Assembly: GCA_030998225.1 (NCBI GenBank)
Contig: JAPYXD010000581.1
Location: 7,513,501 to 7,577,500 of the forward strand
Length of the DNA stretch: 64,000 nucleotides
From: Diplolepis rosae
Taxonomy: Eukaryota; Arthropoda; Insecta; Hymenoptera; Diplolepididae
Reading direction: 5' to 3'
This document shows positions 11,230 through 21,700 of the stretch, one piece after another. The notes below the pieces were generated by a model. The model did not search any database, was not told where the DNA came from, and was given only the letters and a program-made list of their open reading frames with translations. Positions within the stretch are counted from its first letter, which is position 1. Each line of letters begins with the position of its first letter. A program made the position numbers and the translations under genes.

Positions 11230-11990
11230 GGAAATATTACATAAAAGAAAATCATTTTTTGAAAAAACCGTTCATAGAAGACAATAATGCCATGAGTATT
11301 TTTTGTTTAGAATCTCATGAACCACAACATATCCTAAATTCTGCCAATTTGACCGTGGGCTGGATTTTAGTCTAAAATGTGCGGGGTCTTTTTTAAAATA
11401 ATAACTCCTTCGTCATCATAAATTATCCCAATCCAATTTGCTTTCAAGCTGCGTCGAAGAATGCGGAAATGAATCCAGAAACTTGTTTACTTCGACATTC
11501 AGCAACAGGAGAATAAATTATGGTAAAAAGTATCAACGCAAATAAATTTAAAATGAAAAGCTCATTGAAATTCAATAAAAAATAAATTTTTTTATTAATA
11601 AGTCCATTATTATCATGATACTCGACTTTAAAGTAAAAATATAATCCTCATTTATATGAACAATCAGCATGTAGTTCGATTTATTAACAAGACTATCAAT
11701 TGCATAATGGATCATTATACTTGCATTTAAATCTCAAAATTATCCTCATTGTTTGCTACGCTAATCCCAGAAAAATTTTAAACAAAAAAACTGAAAAGTA
11801 TGAACGTGGATTTCTATATTATCAAAATAGTGTCTCATGCAACGTTCTTTGATCAGATGCTTCAAATATCTCAATCGCCTTATCTTCAACAATCAAATAA
11901 CTTAATCAATAAACAAGAAATAAATCTGTATCAAAATCCACAGCAATATACAATATAGATGCTCGTGCAAAAGTATTTGCTATTAAGTAT
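11230..11990. other. No gene recognised
   Basis: AT-rich spacer without open frames of note, repeats or terminal inverted repeats that I can support. Confidence 0.4.
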
Positions 11991-11993
11991 ATA

Positions 11994-12316
11994 CAGTAGG
12001 ACCCCCATATAACGTACCTCCTTATAAAGATAAAAAATGACCCCCTTATAACGAGCAGAGGCCCCGCCTCCTACTCCCTCTAACGATCGAATTTCAACTT
12101 CGACCTACGTTATACGGGCGGTAAAAACAGTTGAAAACCGTGAAACAAAGGACGGCTATAGAGTAAGAGAGGGGGTGAGGAAGTAAAGGCGCGGAAAATA
12201 TGAGATCCCACGACTGTTTCTAAAACAATGGTGGGATCCCCTCCTTTTAAGTATTATTGTTCGTTATAAGGAGGCATGGCCAGTCCCGATTTATTCCTTA
12301 TAAGGGCGTCCTACTG
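11994..12316. mobile_element. Pogo/Tigger-like MITE
   Basis: The ends CAGTAGGACCCCCATATAA and, inverted, CAGTAGGACGCCCTTATAA match the pogo/Tigger terminal consensus (CAGTA then a C-run then TATAA). TA duplications lie at 11992-11993 and 12317-12318. The 323-bp interior is GC-richer than its surroundings and has no transposase. Confidence 0.85.
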
Positions 12317-12749
12317 TAGTATCTTAAAAAATATTTATGCTTGATACATACTTATGTATAGGAATGATTTATCATAGACTGCCAAATTATAACAAAGTAT
12401 AGCAAAAATATGGCAAATGAGACAATCCCATACTCCATGCATGTTTAAATGGAATATGGCTGATGATTTCGAGGAGAAAAAGTGACTTTGCACAAATTTA
12501 CCCCACTCTCTGGGAATCAGAGGGGGGTCGACTTTGAAATTTCAAATGCGAACCTTTATTTTTCATTGCAGATTAATTAAATAAAGTTTTGCGGAGTCGC
12601 TTATCCCACTCGAAAATAAAAAGTTTTCATTGCGGTCATTTTTTTCGTACAATGCGTATTACATGAAGTATTTGTTAAGTATAGCATAAAAATAAGAGAA
12701 GTAGTTTCAAAAATACAATAAAAGTAAAGATGCCGGAAATTAACGGAGA

Positions 12750-13099
12750 CAGGCTATTTTTTATGAAAATGAGTATTATGAAGCAACAGAAGGCATATTA
12801 TATGATACAGGTATCGCTGACTAAGCGCAGGTAAGTTTTTTTCACGATTTTTATTTTAAAAAATATTTAAAAGGGTTTTTCTCAAAACAACGTTTTTCAA
12901 CGCCTTGTTGATAAAATCTCCAAAACTAATAAACCGATCCTTACGAAATTTATACCACATATTCTTTACAACTATAGCGATAGCGCATATCAAGAACTTT
13001 TCCAAATTTTTATTTTAAGTGTTTTTTTTTTTTGCAAAAAGCGGTGAAGCAAATGAGAAAAAGTACTCATTTGATTAGCTACATACCGACAGTACTACC
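12750..13099 (+). mobile_element. Right part of a TTAA element with a codon block
   Basis: The right end, read inward on the minus strand, is GGTAGTACTGTCGGTATGTA and then GCTAATCAAATGAGTAC. It is nearly the same as the left end of the element at 18840, including about 50 bp beyond the terminus. TTAA follows at 13100-13103. A possible coding tail at 12750-12824 ends EGILYDTGIAD-stop and is followed by a splice-donor-like GCAGGTAAGT at 12831. The left end was not found. Confidence 0.65.
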
Positions 13100-13103
13100 T
13101 TAA

Positions 13104-13754
13104 GGGGCACAACTAGTTTGAAATTTTGAACATGTCAATATTTTTTTTTTGTTGCATTTTTCAACAGCCCAGCAGGCGCTTTTTGAAGAAGAGGAAGGTG
13201 AATTATATGGGCTTGGAATAGCAGATTAGCTCTAGGTATGATATTTAAAAATTTATAGCAATGAAATCAGTACTCTTATGTTTAAACGCGTTTTTCTCAA
13301 AACTACATTTTTCAAATTTGCTGCAGCTGTAACTCGATAACAAATCATCCGATCGACTTGCGTCTTTTTTAAGCTTATTGTGTAATTGTTTTTCCATACA
13401 ATGACCCTCCAGTTTTATGATTGGATGAAAAATATAATGTATTTTAATTTTTTTACAATCGAGGGTCGTTGTATGGAAAATCTATTCCAGTTTAATAAAA
13501 TTTTTGGTTTTTTTTATTTCAGGCACTGTAAAAGCGACAAAAACTGCAGCAGTGGCGGAACTTTTTTTTTTGAAGACTCAGGAGATGGTCGATAACTTGC
13601 TGAAAATCGAATATTTTCATTTGAAAACATTACTGTGTATTCATTATTTATACACAAATATATCTGCAAAATTTTAAAACATTAGATGCAATACTTTTTT
13701 TTTTAAATTCACAAAAATCACCTTTTTTTCAGGCGGTCAAACTAGTTGTGCCCC
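13104..13754. mobile_element. TTAA-flanked MITE 4 with a codon block
   Basis: Ends GGGGCACAACTAGTTTGA and TCAAACTAGTTGTGCCCC are perfect inverted repeats, with TTAA at 13100-13103 and 13755-13758. A block at 13173-13229 reads QALFEEEEGELYGLGIAD then stop. TCTAGGTATG just after it resembles a splice donor. A second short open stretch follows an acceptor-like TTTATTTCAG near 13523. Confidence 0.82.
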
Positions 13755-13758
13755 TTAA

Positions 13759-14489
13759 GGGGGGAACCTGGTTTAGAGGGTGAAAAAATCAATTTTTTGA
13801 AAGTCATCTCATTCGATTAGAAATATATATTTTACGAAGAAGTTGAAGGACTAATGTATGGAGCAAGAATAGCAGACTAGCATTTGGTGTTGGTGAGTTT
13901 GAAATATATACAATTAACTTTTGGAAGAAACTTTGAACGCGATTTTCTCGAAACAGCGTTTTCCTGCACTGCGTACACGATTAAGAATGTTGTAATTGCC
14001 GCATTTTTATAAGTGATAGCTCTTTTAGAGCTGAAAGTGTACGCTTCTATGAGAACCTAAAAAGTCACATAAAATTTTTTTTTTTAATAACTATTTTTTG
14101 TTAATTATCTCAAAACTTCGTCAGAAAAACGCGATTTTTTTTTTAAACACTCATAAAATTTGCAATTTTTAACATTTCAATTAATTTCTTAGGTTTAAAT
14201 AGAAGATAAACTCCTAAAGTGCAAAAAAATATTTGGTTTTAATGTTTCAGATAAAAAGAACGATCGCTATCATGTACGCATTGGAGAATCTTCAAGCGAG
14301 TAGTAACCCAAACAAATACGAATTTTTATTGCTAAACATTATCGAATAAAATAAAAATAAATTTTTCCTGCAAGATTTGTGTATCTATGACCTACTTCAA
14401 CAGTACTTGAAACATTTCATAAGTTAGGCAGCCTAAAAAACTGTGCCGAATATCATGCAATTTTCGGCGTTATAAACCAGGTTCCCCCC
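13759..14489. mobile_element. TTAA-flanked MITE 5 with a codon block
   Basis: Ends GGGGGGAACCTGGTTTA and TAAACCAGGTTCCCCCC are perfect inverted repeats, with TTAA at 13755-13758 and 14490-14493. The left TTAA is shared with MITE 4. A block ending at 13880 reads IFYEEVEGLMYGARIAD then stop, with a donor-like TTGGTGAGTT at 13890. An acceptor-like ATGTTTCAG lies near 14250. Confidence 0.82.
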
Positions 14490-14493
14490 TTAA

Positions 14494-15736
14494 GTCTTTT
14501 AGAACTATATCATTAGTATTTGTGGAGGATTTTTTAGTAAATTCAAAGTTTAATTAATATACAATCGAGGCATGTTTCGTTAATACATCTAGTAATTCTA
14601 CAAGTTTAAATGAAGAAACAAAAAGTAAGTCAAATTATATGAACTTTTTAAATTTCAACGTATTATCCTAATAACAGTAATAGATGCACAGTGACAAAAT
14701 CGTCAGGATTTTTTGAAAGAAGTAAAACTATTGATTTTTATAAGGGAAATTGAAACTTCATTAATGATATTAGCAAATTTGATTGCAAGCTATGCTCAAA
14801 TTTATATTGATTTACACTGATTTTCAAAATTTTAATATTCCTACAGATAAATATTTTCACCGACATATTTTTTACTAAATCGAAACCTAGTTCATTCAAA
14901 ATTTCAAACGATCTTTTTGTATATATTTTTAAATTTCAATTGTATATTAGGCTGTGCAAAAGTTTTAGTCAATTATTAACAAAAACATTGCCGAAAATGT
15001 AAGATTTCAGTTTTCTTAAAGTTCAAATAACTCAAAATAATGAAAAACTTAAAACTTTCCTTGACTCATTTTAAATTGAAATTCACGTAGAGTGTTAGAA
15101 AAGTAACAACTAAATTACATTACAATAACAAGTTAATTTGTGTAATTATTTATGAAAGAAATTTAAAAAATACTTTTTTTGTATTTTTCAATGTTTCGTA
15201 TTTTTTTCTTATTGTCAATTTTCATAATTTTTTAACTCCATTTTTCAAGTATGAGAATCCTTTATATTTTCACAATTTTGTTATTTTAAATTTCAACTCT
15301 TCTAGTATCAAGAAAAAAAAAAATCAAAATATTCAAAATTTAAGAAAAATTTAAAATATTGACTTTTTTGCAATATATTCGTTAATAATTGATTAAAACA
15401 CTTCATTATTGGGTCATTGAATGCAAAATTTTGTTAAAATCAAGTGCTTGAGGACTTTTCCACAGCAGTGTTTTTAATTTTTCCAAATTTTTGTGGAGTA
15501 TAACTTTTATCATTATACTTTATGTATACTTGAGATATACTTTGACTATTTATTGTTATACTTCATCTATACTTGAGCTATACATTTATTATGCCTCATT
15601 CAAATATACTCGTTGTCTCATTTGAATTACTTTGCTAAATGTAGTAACTTAGAAACGTCTTCTGCACCATATTTTAGATCATTCCCAATCCAAAATTTGT
15701 TTACCCAGGCTGCTTAAGTTCAAAGTTTATTGTTTT
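14494..15736. other. AT-rich spacer, possible degenerate MITE
   Basis: Between 14951 and 15466 the ends CTGTGCAAAAGTTTTAG and, inverted, CTGTGGAAAAGTCCTCA are weakly complementary, which may mark an old element. Nothing else is recognisable. The 3' end of GLOD4 lies just beyond. Confidence 0.3.
15726..15731 (-). terminator. Polyadenylation signal of GLOD4
   Basis: On the minus strand AATAAA lies only 5 nt after the TGA stop (15737-15739). It is a perfect signal hexamer, though the 3' UTR would be very short, so a more distal site may also be used. Confidence 0.45.
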
Positions 15737-18700
15737 TCATGCCGCTTTTTTCTGAATTTCATCTGGACTAGCTGCATCTTCTTTTGCAATGAATCTGTCC
15801 AAAATAGCTTCACTGGGATAATCTGGAACTGAAAGTTTTCGGAATCCTTCGTCGTCGACGAAACAAATCTCATGACCATCCTGTAATATATTTCCAAAAT
15901 AAAATATCTTAGTGTAACTGAATAAGTATATTATTCAAAAATTGTCTATTTAGAAATTCAAATTAGACACTTATTAAAATAATCTAAGGTAATTTATTGT
16001 TAAAAATTAATGAAAGATAAAATTAATTTAATTAGAAGTTTTGGCTCTGATCTGAGCTCTCATTGGTGACTTTTTTACGGTGTAAATAGGTAAAATTGAC
16101 ATGCCACTCTAAAAAAGATTTTCAGCTCACATGCTGATTCAAACTGATACGAAATCTCATGTGCGATATGATAACCCATTTATGATTCCTTGCAAAGATT
16201 TATTATAGGGGAATTATTCTGAAAACGAAAACTTGAATATTGATGCGATTAATATTGATCCTATGTTTCATGCCCTAGAATGGGTGTCAGAAAATTTAGA
16301 ACTCATATTTCAATTTTTCAAAAATAATCTATGATCTACAATTTTTAGCTACTCTTTTGTATTTTTTAGAACTAGATTAGTCAAATTAGCTTTTTGTGTT
16401 ACAAAAATTCCAACATATAAGTTAGAGGGCTTAAATGGTTCGGATATGTGTGTATAACAATGATTTACCAATTGGAACCACCAGTTTTTTAAAATTTTAG
16501 CATTTTCTTCTCATATTTATCTCTGCAGTTTGAAAAGTACTAATTTTAGCGGAAAAAGTTATAAATAAAAGTTGTTCGTTATCAAATTATCTACAAAAGA
16601 GTCAGTAAGGGCATCCCTTTAAGTTCATTAGTTTACTTGTAAATTGTGAAAAAGCACGAAATTCGTAAAAATCGCAAATAGTTAATAACTTTTGAGAAAA
16701 TTACTTTTTCACACTGATATTTTAGTAAAAGGTAGTACTTAATATTCCAAAATAGCATTCCTAATTTCAATCGTCTATAAATTATAGTTTTTGCTTAAAT
16801 GGTAAACTTTGAAGAAAACCACAAAATTTTAATTAAGAGCGCTCCTGGTTGCTATTGTTAATAAAACGCCTAATTAATATTTGTACCAGAGACAACATTT
16901 AAATCCGATCGAAATCTAACATAGTCCTCTGAAAAACTGCGATTTGGATCTAAATTTAAAAAAAGGCCGTTTATTTACGAGCATTAGGAGCCAAGATACG
17001 ATTTTTTTTTAAACAAGCCATTGCTCCGTAAATAAAAAAAAAAATATCGTAATGTTGAAATCAGGAATTGTAGTTAGAGACTTATACTTTAAGCATCACT
17101 TCCAATGGCTACTGTAAAATTAAGTTTAAATTGTAAAACCTATGTCGGAAAAAAGGTGATCGGGCACTGACGAGCGTCAGCGTCGTGGGAGACTTCAAAT
17201 CAGGGCAGTAGGAAAAAAACACCTTATCTTGGCCAAAAGTGATCATATCTTGCTCTTTTTTTTTTAAATTCGTGGTAGCGTGAGCAGAAAATAAGTTTGC
17301 CGTCATTAAATGTAGCAAATTAAATTATTTTAACACAGAACATTATAATAATTTTATATTAATTTATTAACTTATTATTGGAATTATTAATATTTTTATT
17401 TGTTAGAATTTTTGTAAAAAGCTCAGCCTTTTGGGCTTAATTTGACTAGCTTAAATATAAACATCGTTGATCAGAGCCGAAACGTCTGATTGGATGGACT
17501 TCATCATTCATATGCTCTAAAGATAATTTCCCAACAAACGTATCAGTATTATAATTTATCATTATAAATAACTACTGATCTCAATTTTCAAAAGGCTTTC
17601 AAAATAATAAAGCCAATTAACTTACCGGATCAGCCAGAATAATTACTCGCACAGAAGCTTTTCCCGGTGTATCTAAAGTGATCAAATCTGTTAAAATCTT
17701 GTGTCCACTTTCCTTTATCTTTTTTTGGATTTTAGGTTGTTCATCGCATGGAACGGAAAATGCTATCCGGCCATAGGCTTTTGCATGATTCACTTCAGTA
17801 CCTGAAGAAATATATGATCAAATACATATATTCAGTAGAATAAAAACAAAATAATAAATCTTTGTAGAATTTAAGAAAAAATATATTTACAGAAAAATGC
17901 AGGCGTTATATACTGATATTATATTTACTCGGGGTTTGGTATGGAATATAGATTCTACTCTAGAATCCAATGTTATTTGAATCGAATTCTAGGGTAAAAT
18001 GTAGATGCTACCCAGGATCCGGGTAAATAGAATACCTTTTTTCGTATTTTTTTAAACAAATTCTTGCCTATGTCTTCCAATTCCAATTTAGCTTGTTCTT
18101 TCGCGAATCCCAAAATAACGCTCTTTTCCTTTTGTTCAAAAACATTCAAGTTCAAAATGTCTTTCCAATAACTGATACTACGTTGAAGGTTCGAACTGGC
18201 TAAAGTTACTTTTTCCACGGGATCTGAAAAATAAAACCGTGATAATGTAAACTTATATGACTAAATCCATAGAACTTCGAACTTTTGACTAAAACAAAAT
18301 TAATTTTTTCAAGACAGACGTATTGTAATGGATTCTAGTACTTCCTCTAACATTAAATAATAGGAATATTCATAGGCCACTCATTTTTTCATTTTTTTTT
18401 AAATTTTAAGTGAACAAATTGAAACATAAAATTTCAACGAGGAATCTAGAGATTTTGAGATTTTAAAAAGAATGATCTTTTTAGTGAAATAAAACCCTAT
18501 CCATTTCTTCAAAAACTAAGATTTTTTGATATTTTATTGAAGATTTTTTTGCTTTTTTTTGCTGTATTTTGCTTTAAAAAATCCGGATTCTCAATAGTTA
18601 AAAGTTCTGTAGATTTCCTCATATGTTTGGAAATAATATTCATTTTTTTCAGATATCAAATTCATTATTAGCAAAGTTTATAGACTTAAGGAGGTTCTAT

Positions 18701-21700
18701 CGTAAAACGCATTAACGGTCAGAAAAGGATGAAGCTTGAAACATAGTTATTTAATGCATAAAAATGAATCAGTCAAATTTTCAAGACTCCAGGGTACCTG
18801 TGAGCTAAGATATTTTAATAAATATTTTCCGTCATTTAAGGTAGTACTACCGCTACTTAGCTAATCAAATGAATACTTTTTCTTATTTGCTTCACGTAGT
18901 ATCTAAATTTTTCAACGTCGCATAAGAAAGCAACTATAAAGGGTTTTTCAATAGGGACATAACAATTTCGTATCTTTATATGAACGCACCCTTAAACTTT
19001 TTCAAAGAACTGTCAATGTCAAAACGTTAGTTAAAGTCAACATTTGCATCATGGTAAAGTTCACGAACCAGCAACGTTTGGAAATTATTAAAAATTACTA
19101 CCGAATTTCTGAGTTGGTGGTCGCAACTTTAAGAGCGCTTACTCCAATTTTCGGCCGTAATAATCGTCCCACCCGACAGGCTGTGCGTGCTATAGTGGAT
19201 AAATTCGAGACGAAATTTACGCTATTGGACGTTCCGGTGCCAAAAAGACGTCGTATTGCTCGAAGCGAAGAAATAATCGCAGCCATAAGTGCATCGATTC
19301 AAAATGAGCCAAATCAATCGATTCCACGTCGTTCTCAAGAATTGGGCATCGCTCAAACGGCACTGTGGCGTATTATGCGAAAAGATCTTGGCCTACATAC
19401 TTTCAGGATTAAATTGACTTAAGAACTAAAGCCACTTGATCATTTGAAACGCCGAAACTTCTCCAATTGGGCTCTGGCAAAGCTTGAAGAAAATGAAGAA
19501 TTTCATCGAAAAATCATCTTCAGCGATGAAGCTCATTTCTGGCTCAATGACTTTGTTAATAAGCAAAATAAACGTTATTGGTCAGCAACAAACTCAAATG
19601 TGCTTCTTGAGACACCGTTTTATCCGAAAAAAGTGACTGTTTGATGCGGTTTTCATGCCGAAGGTGTGATTGGGCCGTATTTTTTCGTGGATGAAAACGA
19701 CCGTCATGTTACCGTCAATGGAGAGCGCTATCGTGCTATGTTGAAAGATTATTTGTGGCCAGAATTGGATGAACTTGACATCAACGATATGTAGTTTCAA
19801 CAAGATGGTGCCACTAGCCACACAGCACGCGTCACAATCGATTTATTGGAAGGCAAATTTGGTGAACGTGATATCTCAAGAAATGGTCCGGTCGAATGGT
19901 CTATGCCAACAAGCCAGCAACTTTAGACGACCTCAAAGACAACATCCAACGCGTAATTGCCAACGTTCCGGTTGAAATGTGTGCCAGAGTGGTGGAAAAT
20001 TGGGTCCAAAGAATCGACCGCTGTAAACGGGCTCGTGGTGGTCATATAACCGATATCGAATTTCATTCAAAAAATGTAATGCTTGCAATACACCCACAAT
20101 AAATTTGAACTCAATATCTCAAATATTTCTGTGTTTTATTCATAGATAAAATTGTAATGTCCCTATTGGAAAACCCTTTACATGTCTGTATAGCAGATGA
20201 CTTCTTACGAAACGTGAATGACGCGCGCTTTCACTTATCCTGCGACGTTGCCACATTTATTTAATCGCCGTCGGTTACTGGAGAAAAATTATATTTTTTC
20301 TTACTTAATTGAGATTTTGCTACGCTTACACGTATCCAATTCAGATGTTTTAACTTGCAAAATGATGCTTATATTATCAATCAATGCACCAGTCATTTAT
20401 ATTGAGATCTGAACGGCTGTTATGGCAGGATTTGTAAATGAACTCGGTTACCCATAAGGTTAGGTGTTAATCGTCTCAAAGTGCAATTACTAATTACTCC
20501 CCTCCAGTGTATCCTAGGTCTTCAAAAATTTAACTAATTCATTTCTGGCTTTATGTTCACCAGTGATTTCAATTTTATCAATATCTGAACGGTATTTCCA
20601 TTTACGACAATACTACCTTAACATGTGCTCTTATGGACAACTACCTTTTCATTGTTTTCAATTACCCACCACACATTTATTAACGGTTGAATATCGATGA
20701 AATCTTTTATAATAGTGAGAAAAATATCTAAAAAACATTTTTATCTCACAATATTGTTAGAATGGTACTTGTAAATCAATGAAAATGGAAATAAATGTTA
20801 CAAAAATCATGATATTGAGTGATAATGTAGTAGATATGGCAACAACGCATCCGAGTATACGTTGGTAGGTTATGGCGTGCTATTCAAAAAGAAACATTGA
20901 GCCTACATACACGTTTGCCCTGTCATAGTATTCACACCTGAATGCCTTAGATTTATAATCTAGTTCAATAAAATGCCTCTTATGATGCCAAATTTAGAAG
21001 GGACGCTCAAAAAGCGAGGCGGTGTTGCCATATCAACTACCTCGTGAGTCAACTGCACGAAATGTTTTGTTCTGACTAGCTATGTACCGATAGAACCTCT
21101 TTAATTGAAAATAAATTAACCTTTGTCTTTGGGTTGAGGTTCATTGATAATACAATATTTGTAGCCACCAGGAGCTTCCAAAATGAACTTTCCATTTTCT
21201 TCTTTTACAGGCCATCCATCAGCTCTAGCCCTTTCAATTGCTTCTTTTGATCGGATAGTGATTCCACGGAAATCATTGCCAGGCTCATAATAATTGATTC
21301 CATAATTATAAGTCAGTTCAACAACGAAATGAGTATCTTCTGGCCCATATCCTATCATCGTTTTGCTCCATCGATTAGCATATGGGCTATAAAAGTATTA
21401 GAATACGTCATTAGCAACTGATCCGGAAAGGAATTCAATCTGACTATTCAAAAATATGTTCACGAAATAGGGCTGAAGTTTCAAACGTATATTCTGACGA
21501 ATTTTTTTTTCTTTCTCGACTTATTATGTCTGAACTTTAATAACAAGAGGTGTAGAAACCGTTTGTCGTTTCTAGATGCAATTTTTTTCTTAAAAATACA
21601 AAAATTGCTCCCACACTGTTAGAAATTTCTGTATTAAACTTCTATTACATTTAATGAAAGTTTTTTTCAGCAACGTATATTAAATTTAAGATTCATCTAA

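Larger units (their letters stand above)
18840..20617. mobile_element. Inner TTAA element (GGTAGTA family)
   Basis: The ends GGTAGTACTACCG and (inverted) GGTAGTATTGTCG are flanked by TTAA at 18836-18839 and 20618-20621. The first 55 bp match the element end at 13045-13099. It carries the DD41D mariner; without that it is about 540 bp. Confidence 0.75.
18690..21100. mobile_element. Outer TTAA element in GLOD4 intron 3
   Basis: The ends GGAGGTTCTATCG and (inverted) AGAGGTTCTATCG are flanked by TTAA at 18686-18689 and 21101-21104. It contains a second TTAA element and, inside that, a mariner. Its own right part holds an inverted pair, ATGGCAACAACGC near 20834 and GCGGTGTTGCCAT near 21022. Its right end lies 21 bp from the GLOD4 splice donor at 21120. 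Confidence 0.78.

Noticed and set aside
14951..15466. A further TIR element
   Set aside because: The end match is short and imperfect (about 10 of 16) and no target duplication was seen. Mentioned only as a possibility in the spacer entry.
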